A DNA stretch of 20,393 bases from a virus: IMG/VR virus record IMGVR_UViG_3300042894_000145, positions 1 to 20,393 of that record; one strand, written 5' to 3'. Position numbers and translations under genes: made by a program. Shown here one piece after another: positions 6,436-17,300 of the stretch (the stretch's first letter is position 1; each line of letters starts with the position of its first letter). The notes beneath the pieces are model-generated. The model ran no database searches. It saw only the letters and a program-made list of their open reading frames with translations, and was not told the DNA's origin.

Positions 6436-9400
6436 TTATACCTCACTCAAATAGACTGTCATGCTTGGCCCTGACTCTGACCTAGCATACTCTATATTAT
6501 ATATAACAAAACGAGATAGTGCTGATGAAACTAATTCAACTCCAGCAGAATCTTTATAATCAATAGTAACTATATCACCAAGTTGCAGTGTTGGAATAGA
6601 AAAAATATTAACACCAATAGATTTTTTAGGTACCATTAATTTATTAATAATCCAGTCCATCATTACTTCTGCATCGTCCTGTGTTTGAATATATGGACTA
6701 TCAATACTAAATTCATTTTTGCCATAGGTTATTCTACTTAGTTTAATTTCATCATACTTTAATTTTTCAACTAATGGAGAGTATGTCAATGTGCTTCCTA
6801 CAAGTTCTGGATCAGACAAGTTACCACGCTTTTTAAAGAATTCATCTACTGTTAGTTCATGGGTGGTATCTTGTGTAAATGTAATTCCCTGAATTCTTAA
6901 AAAGTTTCCAGTTGTTTCATCTAGGTTTAATGCTTTATCTGTTGAATTAAAGATTAAGAATTCAGCGCCGTAGGAGTCTGCGTAAAATCCTGAAGATGTA
7001 TATCCCTTTATATTATTAAATGTTGGAGATAGTTTTGCATATAATGCTGGATAGGCACGATCATATTTAATATCAAAGTATGCACATTCACGCATAATAG
7101 ATCCAAACTCTTCAAAATACATATTGTAATTTGGTGGCTGTTGAGAACTTATGCCAGACAGATATGTTGATTGAATAACTCCACTCATAGCATACTTTCT
7201 AAATGAATCATTTACGTCAATTGTTGAACTGCCAAACTGATTAGACAATGTTTCTCCTATAGCAAAAGAAGTATTTTGACTATAGTTTTGAGACAAAGCA
7301 TATATATTTTCAAACATACACTTGGATGATCCACGAACAAATAAAGCCATATTGTTATAGACTGGAAGTGGATCATTATCATCTACTACTTTAATTAGTT
7401 GATTATTTATATAAAGATAAAATCTTCTTGTCTTTCCAATATCTTGATATTCTACAGATAGGTCATATACTGTTGAGTTATCTTCTGCAGCCATTCTTTG
7501 TTGCCCAGAGAATAGACCGTCATCTACAATTACCTTTGATAGTCCTCCCCAAAGTTTTACTGGTATGGCGTTTGTATTTGAAGAATCTTTTTTAATTTTA
7601 TAAAAAACAACATTATTAACTGAAACTTCTGCTTGATTGCTTTTATCTAATTTTAAATATGGAGTAATGTTATCTTCTGTTAATGCTATAAGTTCAAAGT
7701 AATATCCATTATTTGTTTCTGGATTTAGCAGTACTGCAATACCACCAGAACCACCACCAATATTTACATTCTGGTCTGGCTGGGTTCCACTAACTTGAAA
7801 GTAAGGTACGCTTCCTGTAGGTGTTTGTGTTCTTGTTAAATTGTTTTCAATTTTTCCTATAATTCTCATTCTTGTTCCAAAATGTTTATAAGCATTATTT
7901 AATTCTTTATATACATATGAAACAAAGTTTAGTGGTGTTTCTGTTGTTTTAAATGATGGACCATTAAACACAAGGGCAGATGACTGGATTGTTCCACTTT
8001 GTGTAGACAACAAACTATTAATGTCTGTATCAGTCAAATCACTTGTTGCCATAAAATTCTTGATTATGCTATTTCTTGTTGACTGTTTAGCAGTTATGTT
8101 ATTTACTCCTGCTGCACCAAGAGTTGTTGCTGGCAAAGTTACATTCTCATCAAGTTTAGTTGTAAACAAATATTCTGTCTTCATATCAACACCACGTACA
8201 TTGTTGCTATCTGTCCAATAAGTATTTATCCCAGCATAGTGACTAGTTATTTGTGTTCCAAATTGGCCACGCCCATGATCTACTACTGCACCATTTTGAA
8301 GTCTTGTTACTCCGTTTACTGTCTCATAGTATGGGGTTGAGTATATTCTGATTAGTCCCGTTGGATATATTTTTCCATTAAATGGAAGAGATGCAAAATA
8401 CTTTTGATACTCTTGGTTATCGCTAATCCAAACATTTCCAACACCAGTTACATTGTATTGTGCTGCATCATACTTTATAATTTCTCCATTGGAGTATAGG
8501 TATCCAGTATTTCTTGTTAGCCAATATACATTTTCTCCAAGATCAATTATATTGTTTACAACAACATTTCTTTCAACAGTTGGCGGTGTTATTGGAATAT
8601 CTGAATTTAGTGGCATTGCTCCTAGAACATAACTTCCTTGCTTTGATGCTAGTTCATTTATTGTTTTAGTTGAATCTGTTCCAGCAACTTCCCACAACAA
8701 TGACGGCTTATATATCCAAGTCTTTTCTTTATCAATCATAGTTGATTGCTTTATTGACCCATATGACCTTTGAATGTATCTAGTCGTATAGTTAATCTTT
8801 CCATCGTTATAAATCTTTTTATCTTGTGAGGCTATAGATAAGATATTTGGTAAATTACCAGAAGACGCATTCTCAATTATTCCAGAGTCTGTTTGATTAT
8901 TTGATCCAGACAATACAAAGTTTACTTCTCTTTGTGCTTCTGTTGGCATTAAATAATCTTTGCTCATTACAACAAAGTTATTGTATTCATCAAAGAACAT
9001 TGCTGTTTGAGTTGACACTGCTAACTGATTTAAAACTTCTGCCACGTTTTGGTCTGGAGCAATAAAGAAATATGGAATAATCGGGTCTGACTCATTTGCT
9101 ACACGCTTAAATGTATAATTACTAAACCCAATGTAATCAAGCAAAAGTGATATAGCATAACTTAAAGATGTCTGTGTTGTAAGAAGTCTTGGTGCTGGCA
9201 TTGACTCTAAGAAAAAATAAAAGTCTCTTAGTTCTAGTGATAACTTTGCTGCAGTAACATCTGCCTGTGGAAATCCTTCTGAGTATAATGTTTTAATTGG
9301 AACAGCGTATTCATCTCCAGAAACATCAAACATTGACTCATAAAAATTAAACTTAATATTTTTTCTTATATATTTTGCAACTATGCTTTGGCTATTGTTT

Positions 9401-10752
9401 TCATTAAAGGCTTGATCGTCATCAAATAAAGATAATGTTCCAGTTGAGGCTAGGAGTTGTCCTACTGGTAAAGATGTTGAGCCAATATCAGAAAGTATCT
9501 TCTTTATATTATAATCAATAACCTTATTAGATACATCTACTAATAATCTTGGAGACATCTCAATTAAATCAAACGTACAATCAAACTTGTTCATTGTTTC
9601 TACAACAACTCTTATGCCACGAATATATGAGAACTCTCTATATGTGGTTGTATTATTTGAATCATTAGTAAAAAAATCTGGATTTGTTAAGTCTGTAACC
9701 AGGGTTGTTGCACTATTTAATATTCCAGATGCTAATACCCAGCCATATTCTGGAGTAAATGTCTCATATGTGCTATTTAGGCTATCCCAAATATAAAACA
9801 GCCCTCTTTCATTTTCATTTTCTACAACAAGATAAGCATATCCGTTAACTGATACGTCTGGGAGAAGAGCACTAGACGACAGTCTTTCTGCAAACCTAAA
9901 CTCTGTTTTATACTCATTTGGAATTTTTAAACCATACTCTAACTCAACATATCCATCTTCTGGAATAATTGGTGTTCCGTCACTGCGTAATGAATTCTCA
10001 TCAAAGGAATAGGCATCAACCCAGTTGTTTCTATTTAAATATTGAATTTTCCATCTTACTGGAGTTGTTTTATTTTGCACTCCATATAATGGATCACCTA
10101 AAGATCCTGACTGAGTTATCATAGTCCCCATGTTTACAGTGCCAACATTTGTTTGCATCTTTACAATAATTTTGTTTGCTGGAACATCTTCTTTATATAC
10201 AACAAATGGAACGGCATCATCTATATAATTAAGACCACCTGAAACATTTTTAGCAATTCCTCTTTCAATGTTGTCTTCTGTTCTAAATGATGACCAATAT
10301 TTAAACTGGTCATATCTTGATGGCATATAATATCTAGGTCTTTGTGTCATTAATAATCCAGAGTTTGCAAGATATCTATTATTAAAATATGATGCCTTAT
10401 TAATACCAGACCTTGGTCTAAACGGCTTGATACAATCCTCTAAGGAGTAAATCATCTTTAGTTTTTCTTTAGTTGATGTAAATAATTGCGGTACTCCAGA
10501 GTTATCAAACCCTCCATCTACAACAATATCAGCATCAGTTGCTCCAGTGTAATAATTACCAGAGTCTAGTTGATCAAATGTTAATGGAAGTGTTCTGTAC
10601 TGAACGTTATCTCCAATTGGTCGGTACCTATAGTTGCCAAGTTTATAGATATTATCTGGCATGTTCATGTTCCACTCAGCCAAGACTAATGACTGTAGTT
10701 GTATAGTTGAAGATGTTTCTAGATGTGTCTTTAATGTTTCACTAACAAACAT
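6436..10752 (-). CDS. Large tail-tip hub-like minor tail protein with lectin-like insertion (1438 aa)
   Basis: This is probably the main tail-tip protein. Residues about 397-475 (VDVSNKVIDYNIKKIL, GTLSLFDDDQAFNEN) and 500-610 (SYAISLLLDYIGFSNY, VAEVLNQLAVSTQTAMFFDE) resemble baseplate-hub (Tal or gp27-like) domains. The C-terminus (LQLGDIVTIDYKDS, FVIYNIEYARSESGP, MTVYLSEV) has the usual hub ending. Between them, at about residues 935-1155, is a concanavalin/LamG-like domain (VPYFQVSG, GGGSGGIAVLLNPETNNGYY, RRFYLYINNQLIKVV, MALFVRG). This suggests carbohydrate binding or cell-wall contact. There is no obvious peptidoglycan hydrolase motif. The gene follows the preceding stop immediately (TAAATG), with GAAGAGG as ribosome binding site. 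Hubs of simple siphoviruses are usually shorter; the excess comes from N-terminal beta-rich regions and the lectin-like insert. The exact domain edges are estimates. Confidence 0.72.
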   Translation of the reverse strand: MFVSETLKTHLETSSTIQLQSLVLAEWNMNMPDNIYKLGNYRYRPIGDNVQYRTLPLTFDQLDSGNYYTGATDADIVVDGGFDNSGVPQLFTSTKEKLKMIYSLEDCIKPFRPRSGINKASYFNNRYLANSGLLMTQRPRYYMPSRYDQFKYWSSFRTEDNIERGIAKNVSGGLNYIDDAVPFVVYKEDVPANKIIVKMQTNVGTVNMGTMITQSGSLGDPLYGVQNKTTPVRWKIQYLNRNNWVDAYSFDENSLRSDGTPIIPEDGYVELEYGLKIPNEYKTEFRFAERLSSSALLPDVSVNGYAYLVVENENERGLFYIWDSLNSTYETFTPEYGWVLASGILNSATTLVTDLTNPDFFTNDSNNTTTYREFSYIRGIRVVVETMNKFDCTFDLIEMSPRLLVDVSNKVIDYNIKKILSDIGSTSLPVGQLLASTGTLSLFDDDQAFNENNSQSIVAKYIRKNIKFNFYESMFDVSGDEYAVPIKTLYSEGFPQADVTAAKLSLELRDFYFFLESMPAPRLLTTQTSLSYAISLLLDYIGFSNYTFKRVANESDPIIPYFFIAPDQNVAEVLNQLAVSTQTAMFFDEYNNFVVMSKDYLMPTEAQREVNFVLSGSNNQTDSGIIENASSGNLPNILSIASQDKKIYNDGKINYTTRYIQRSYGSIKQSTMIDKEKTWIYKPSLLWEVAGTDSTKTINELASKQGSYVLGAMPLNSDIPITPPTVERNVVVNNIIDLGENVYWLTRNTGYLYSNGEIIKYDAAQYNVTGVGNVWISDNQEYQKYFASLPFNGKIYPTGLIRIYSTPYYETVNGVTRLQNGAVVDHGRGQFGTQITSHYAGINTYWTDSNNVRGVDMKTEYLFTTKLDENVTLPATTLGAAGVNNITAKQSTRNSIIKNFMATSDLTDTDINSLLSTQSGTIQSSALVFNGPSFKTTETPLNFVSYVYKELNNAYKHFGTRMRIIGKIENNLTRTQTPTGSVPYFQVSGTQPDQNVNIGGGSGGIAVLLNPETNNGYYFELIALTEDNITPYLKLDKSNQAEVSVNNVVFYKIKKDSSNTNAIPVKLWGGLSKVIVDDGLFSGQQRMAAEDNSTVYDLSVEYQDIGKTRRFYLYINNQLIKVVDDNDPLPVYNNMALFVRGSSKCMFENIYALSQNYSQNTSFAIGETLSNQFGSSTIDVNDSFRKYAMSGVIQSTYLSGISSQQPPNYNMYFEEFGSIMRECAYFDIKYDRAYPALYAKLSPTFNNIKGYTSSGFYADSYGAEFLIFNSTDKALNLDETTGNFLRIQGITFTQDTTHELTVDEFFKKRGNLSDPELVGSTLTYSPLVEKLKYDEIKLSRITYGKNEFSIDSPYIQTQDDAEVMMDWIINKLMVPKKSIGVNIFSIPTLQLGDIVTIDYKDSAGVELVSSALSRFVIYNIEYARSESGPSMTVYLSEV

Positions 10753-11388
10753 TTAGACCTCTTCCAGTGTTACCGAAATATTCCAAAGATCATGGTTTGA
10801 GCCACCACGCTTTACAACAGAATACGAAAAGTCTGCAATATAGACTTGCATTATTTGATTGTATTGTGGTAGGTGAGTATAGTCTTCATTGTCTTTACCA
10901 AAATTTGAGTATTTGTCATATGCTAAGAACATCCAGAAAGGTCCTGTATGGTTTTCATACCAATCAAGAAGTTCTACTCCACCTGCTCCGCCATCTGATG
11001 TAAACTCATTAGTTGTATTTTTTTCGGGAGACAGTCCAGTAGATAAAAACCCTGCATCCTGATAATATGATCTTGATGGAAGATTGCTCCAGGAAACTGA
11101 CATTGTTAGTTTATCTGCTATATGGTATGAACGCATACGTCCATTAATGGTTCTTTGTCTTTGCTCTATTCTTGTGGGAGTAAAATTTAATTCCCCACGA
11201 TTATGGTCTGAAAGAATAAGAAATTGATTAATTAGATCTGGATCTGTAGAGTCATCATAGTTGCCTTGAACTTCATAGCCAGTTGGCACATATACCCCAT
11301 TAACCAGCGTACCAGCGTTCTCAGACCACAACAAGGCTTGGGGGCGTTGATACCTACGTCTACCTGTTAAATACGCTGCTGTAGCCAT
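10753..11388 (-). CDS. Distal-tail / minor tail protein (211 aa)
   Basis: This is the first gene after the tape measure protein, the usual place of the distal tail protein that joins the tail tube to the tip. The N-terminus is basic (LTGRRRYQRPQALLWSENAG). The core has RGELNFTPTRIEQRQRTING and KLTMSVSWSNLPSR, likely beta strands. It also has SDGGAGGVELLDWYENHTGP and FWMFLAYDKYSNFG, a set I recall from actinobacterial phage tail proteins. The C-terminus (YIADFSYSVVKRGG, LWNISVTLEEV) ends in the strand typical of tail-tube-like folds. GAGGGG lies just before the ATG, and stop and start codons of neighbours abut on both sides. Assignment as Dit-like is by position and beta content; 'minor tail protein' is the safer label. 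Confidence 0.68.
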   Translation of the reverse strand: MATAAYLTGRRRYQRPQALLWSENAGTLVNGVYVPTGYEVQGNYDDSTDPDLINQFLILSDHNRGELNFTPTRIEQRQRTINGRMRSYHIADKLTMSVSWSNLPSRSYYQDAGFLSTGLSPEKNTTNEFTSDGGAGGVELLDWYENHTGPFWMFLAYDKYSNFGKDNEDYTHLPQYNQIMQVYIADFSYSVVKRGGSNHDLWNISVTLEEV

Positions 11389-14300
11389 TTAGCCCCTCTG
11401 TGTCCTAATTCTCTGTGAGTCAACTTGTCTAATTTGCGTCATAACGACTCTTGCAATATCCTCTGGATTTGCATCAGATTTAACGTTGACGTTTAGATTA
11501 TAATTATACACCTTCTCGCCTTCGTATGATCCGCTATTTATAGCCTTCATTTTATCAACACCATATGAGTCAACCGCATACTTGCTCATTACAAATTCTC
11601 CAGGGGTTAACATTGCTGGAACAATGTCTGTTCCTCTTGCTGGCCCACCAATAGAAAAATATTTTGGCTTAATCATTCCACCAGAGGACTTACCCATGGC
11701 AGCATACCTCATTGCTTGTCCAGTGTATCGTGCTGCTGAAAGTGCTGCTGCTGTTCCACCAACTGCTTTTGTCATAGATTCTGAACTTGTTATTGCTCTT
11801 GCCATATTTACTGATATTGCTTCTGGAGACAAGGTGTCTTGTGCAAGTGCAACCGCCTTGTTTAAACTTGAAATATTTGTTGCTTTTACAATTGCTGTTC
11901 TTGCAATAGAAGATACAACTTTATCTATTGCTGCTACATCAGACATTACAGAATCTGCAGCCGCAAGCGCTGCTGCAGTTGCTGCATCTGCTGCTTCTGC
12001 TGCTGCTGCTGCAGCGTCTGCTGCTGCTGCTGCTGCATCTGCTGCCTCTGCTGCTGGCGTTATTTGTGTCGTAGGTGTGGTTGTAACAAAAGCACTTGAC
12101 TTTTGGGCTGTCGTAGTAGGTATTTTCGCCATCGCTGCAGCGATTTGATTAATGAGGTCTAGCATTGTTACAAGTTCGTTCTTTGATTTTTCTAGTGCTA
12201 GTTTATATGCATCAAGTTTAAGTTGAACTGAATCCCAGGCTAGTTTTTCATTTTCAATTGCAAGAAGTTTTGCATCTAAGATTTCTTGATTCTTATCAAG
12301 TTCTGCTTGTAACTTATCTAAAGTTTGTTGTGCTTTTGCAAGTTGAGTAGACTTAATGCCATCAATTACAGTTTCAATTTTTCTAATTTCAAGAAGTTTT
12401 TCTTCTCTTAGTTCTGTTATATTATAAACTTGATCTTCTAATTTAAGGACTGCTTCTTGAGCAATTTTTCTTTGTTGCTCTAGTGCAAATGTTTTCTGTC
12501 CAATTTTAAACTGCTCTGTTTCTATTTCAAGTTTTGTCATACCGCTTGCAGAACGCAAGTTGTCAATTTCAGACTTTCTGCCTGCTGTTAAAAAATCTCC
12601 AGATCTACGATTTGCTGCGTCCGCTGCAGCAGAACGCATTTCAACTGCCATCTGTGCTGCAGCAGAAATATCACCTTGAGAAAGAGCGTCAGCAAGAGAA
12701 ATTCTATTTTTTTCTTGTGCAGCAATATCCCGATTAAGTTCAGAGATTGTTTGTAGAGCCTTTTCTTGAGCATCATATTTTTCGTTAATTGCTTCTGCAG
12801 ACTTATCAATTAATGTTAAGTCATTTGATAACACGGCTGATCTATCAGATAAAGCCTGAATTGGTCTGTCAAAATTAATGTCCATGCTTCTTTGAGCATC
12901 GCTAATTTTTTCTTGTAAGTCATCAAGGAAATTTTGACCAATTGATGGATCATATTTAAGTGTAAGATTAATAGCATCAATCTTATCTTGTTCTTTTTCA
13001 ATACCATCATTAATAGATTTAACATCAACTTCTGCAGTCTTAATCTTAGCCTTTAAATCTATATTGGCTATATCAAATTGATTTTGTAATGTTCTAGCCT
13101 GTAGGTCAAGAGAACTTACATTTAAGTCAATTGCCTCTTGTGTTTTTTGCTCAAAAGTTTTTGTTTGTTCTTCAATAAGTTTAAGAAGATCAAGATACTT
13201 CTTTGTTTCTCCAATTAAGTTTCCAAACTGGTCTGCAACTAATCCAGGTGAATTTGCAATAGCATATGCATTTGCCTTATCCTTTAATATTTCAATAACT
13301 ACTTCTTGTTTTACTCCAGCAGCAGTTAATTTCTTATATGCTTCAACTTGTTTGTTAAGATCACTAATGTTTCCATCAAGTTTTTGTGAAGCAAGTTTTT
13401 GATTTTGGTTTATAATTATGTTTAGTTGTTCAATAATATCTTCATTTTCTTGCGAATATCCTTCCATCTGACCCTGAGCAGCAATCGCTGCAGCCATAGT
13501 TTTGTCAGCCAGAATTGTTTGGATTTCTATATTTCCCCAACCTTGGTTTTTTAAAGCATCATATGCCTTTATCTGAACTTCTATTTCTCTATTTTCTTCA
13601 CGAAGATTATCAATAAATGTTCCTATAGTAAGTCTTTGATATCCATCATTAATTATTTTAAATCTTTCTTTTAATCCAGCAATACTACCGTCTTTTCCAA
13701 AGTCAAACAATACCTTTGACTGAAGAGCAAACTGCTCTGCATCTAGTCCACGAAGAATTTCCATAAAATCTTTATCTACTGTTATTCCAGCCTTCTTTGC
13801 TGCTGCCTCAATTTCTTTTAAAGCACCTTGTTGTTTTTCAAGGAAATTGTTTCTTGTTTGATCTTCTGGTCTTAAAAACTTTTTTAATGCATCAAGTGGT
13901 TTAAGTGCATTAAAAGAACTTTCTTTAACTAACTTAAGTCTTTGAGCAAGATCATTAAGGAATGAGTCATCTCTTGTTGGACCATCACCCTTTGGAGTTG
14001 TAGCGCCAGGAACAACTGCTCCACTAACAGGGGCTGTTGGGAAAAGTTCTTCTCTTATTTTATTTAGGGCTTCTGTTTTTGCTTTTTCTATATTTGTTGC
14101 ATTCTTTTTAAATTCTGCAAGGGCTTTTGCTTTTTCCTTTGGATCCACTGCTGTAGTTCCTAGTTTTTCACCAGTTCTACTTCTTCCAGCAGTTGCACGG
14201 AATTTAGGATTTTTTTCTAAGAAGTCTGCCTCTAATTCTCTATCTAATATTTTATCAAAACTATCGCTATACTCAATAGAACCAATAGTTAAAATTGCTT

Positions 14301-17300
14301 GAAGTTGAACATTCTTATCAAGTTTGCTTATCTCAGCCCATTGCTTAATTGCAGAATCTAGAGTAAGGTTTTTACCAACTCCGCCTGCTTCTTCTTGCAT
14401 TTTAACAAGAGTCTTAAGTGTAACTTGTCCATTAGGGAATTGCTTCTTAAGTGCTTCAATTTCTTTTCCTCGTGCTTTAATTCTTGGCAGATCACTTTTT
14501 TCTGTTTCAATGTCTAACTTAATACCGATATAATCTGGAATTTTTCCAAGTTCTTCTATTGAACTAAATGTTGCATCTGCATCTGCTTTGTTTAGGTTTC
14601 TAACAGCAAGAACAAGATTTTTTTGATTGTCTTCATCTGGAAGCATTGTTAGAATTGTAGATAATCTTTGAACGCCTTCTGTTCCTTGAACTGAAACAAG
14701 TGCATTTAAATTTTTCTTTATGTCTCCACCAGCCTTGGTTAAAGTATTAACCAACACAGATGCCTCGCCAGGAGTTAAAACATCTGAAGTAACTAGGGTT
14801 GAAATTTCAAGTGTTACTTTGTCATCACCAATTTGATCAAGTTGTGACTGAAGCGCTGCAGCCTGTGCCTTAAGTGGTGCATTATCTTTAAACTTATCCT
14901 GCATTCCAACTGCAAATGCCTCCATATATTTATCACGAACTTGTCCACGGCCAGAACCAAATGGGCTAATTTTTTCAAGAAGGTCCGCACCTGAAACCTG
15001 ATCATAGTTTGAAGAAACATCTCCAAGCATCTTTGCTTGTTTTTGTCTTAATGTTTGCAAACCAGACTGCTTTTTAGATTCTAGTCCAGCAATTTCTAAA
15101 TCAACTGCTGCTCTTTCTTTGTCTGTCTTTAAAGTCTTTTTCTTTAACTCAAGATTTGCAATTGATGTATCAAAGATTGAGGTTAATGCGTCTATACTTC
15201 CTTGTGAAGCAGTTATATTTTGTGAAACAAGTCCTTGAACTACACCTGCTGATTTTGCTATTACTGCTTTTTCTTTACCCTTTTGCCAGTTTCTAATTGC
15301 TAGATCAATACCGCCAGTAATAACTGCTGTAATTGCTGCACCAACTGCTCCAAAGGGTGCTCCAACTCCTGTTGCCGTTGCTGCTCCACTAGCAACAAGT
15401 CCTGCAGTTCGTGCTACTCTTACTCCTGATGCTACTCTTCCTAGAACTCCTGCACCCTTAGCGCCAGTCATTGCCATTTCTTGTGCAATTAATCCTCTTC
15501 CAGCAACCATACTTGCTGCTTGGCTTCCTGCTCTTGCTCCAATTAAAGCACCGCCAACTGTTCCTCCTGCTAGTTGTAAACCTTCTCCTATAGTATTAAT
15601 ACCCTTTTGTTGTCTTGCAACTTTATTAAGGTTTTCAATTGCAGCCTGTGCTACCCTTTCTCCAGTGGTAACTAATTCAAGTTGTACTTGTAGTGGATTA
15701 TCTAAAACATTTTTTCCATTAGGACCAAGAAGTTGAATTAATCTTCCTCTTACATTAACCTCAAGTCTTGCATCTTTTAAATCTCTTGTAAGTGCAATCG
15801 CAATTGATTGTGCTTGCTCTGAATTTAAAACTCCTTGAGATACTGCAGTTCCTAGTTGATTAACTAGTGAGTTAACTGCTGCTCCTTCTCCTAGGTCTAC
15901 TATTGCGCTATTAAATGTCTTTTTAAGGTTTTTGCCAAATTCGCTACTAGATATAATATTAGATCCAAAGTCCATGCTTACTGGAGAAATATCAGTGTTT
16001 CTTCCTGCTCTTTTTGCTGCAGCAGTTTGAGTTATAGAAACTCTTCCAGTGATCTTGCCAAGTTCTTCAAGATTTTTGGTTGTCATGCTCATTGCTTCTG
16101 CTTGCTTTTGTCCTTCAATCATATTCTTTTTAATTGCTGCTGACTGCATCTTAAACACAATAGTAAGACCAACTGCAGTTGCTGCAAGTAATTTAAGTGG
16201 ACTATTAAGCATTGGCAAAAGCATGGTTAACATAGACAACATCATAATTGCATCCATGTTCTTTGCTATAGCGCCATCTGGATTTTTTTGAGCAACCATA
16301 CCTGCAGCCATTGGAATCATCATTCCAGCCATTTGTGCTGGCATCATTTTTTGTGAGAAATTCATTCTATTCATTTGACGCATGTTAGTACGTTCTGCTG
16401 CGCTGGCTGCTCTTGTCTTTCCGTCTTCACCTGTAATTGTATTTGATACATTTCCGTATCCACCAATAAATCCACGCAATCCACGAGTCTTATCTTTGCC
16501 AAAAGATTCAGTTGTTTTATCTGCTGTTTGTCCAAGATCTGCAATCTTTGGTGTTGCAAGAACTAACTTAGCAGCAACCTTATCAATTGCCTTAAAGAGT
16601 CTATTCGTAGATTTTGTTGCAGTAGCAGGAGAGATTCCTTGCGGTGCCACAGTATCACGACCACTTTTTTGATTTGGTATGAATAGTCCAGAAGACGTTT
16701 GAGTATATCCAGGAGTAACATTTGATGCTTCAAAACCAGGAACTTTATCTGCAACCATTGACTGAATAAGTGGCATGTACTTTGCAGATTGTTTTGCAGG
16801 AATTACAGCCTCACCTGGTGAAAGCATTGCTGGCTGGATATCTCCAGCACCCTTTGGACCAGGTACTGAAACAATTCCATTAGCCAAATTCATTGTTGGC
16901 TTAACCTTCATCATTGCATTATCTGTAAAGATAAAGTCATCATAATAGGAAGGTTGACGACTTAATCTATACTCTAGCGCAGCCTGAAGAGCCTTCTTTT
17001 CATTTGGAAGTTTATCAAATGGTGTCTTCTGTAGATTGCCTAACAACTCTCTTGCTTGTGCAGCATTAAGTGGATGACCACCCTTTACATTTGCAAACTT
17101 TGTTCCTCTTAGACCAGAGTTAAACCATCCCCAGTCTCTTGCAATCTTGCTTGGTGCCCAGTCTTCTGGTGTACGGTTCTGAGATCTAACCTCTCTAATG
17201 TGACTTGGTGTTAATTTATTAACATCCCAGCCCTTTAAAGATTTAACAACATCTTGTCCTAAAACCTTTTCAAGATAAACTTTTTCTTCATTTACTAAGT

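Noticed and set aside
11582-12148. Plus-strand open frame of 188 aa rich in Ala, Ser and Val
   Set aside because: It lies wholly antisense to the tape measure coiled-coil/Ala-tract region, arises from the repetitive GC-richer codons, and has no recognisable domain or operon context.
12588-13028. Short minus-strand frames overlapping the tape measure gene out of frame (70-73 aa)
   Set aside because: Composition is biased to Leu, Met and Lys, as expected from reading helical codons out of frame; no sign of independent translation.
14761-14782. Possible fourth copy of the PGE motif (VLTPGEASVLV) in the tape measure protein
   Set aside because: Only the LTPGE core matches; the flanking G-DI-P and AKQS parts are absent and the context is helical, so chance is more likely.
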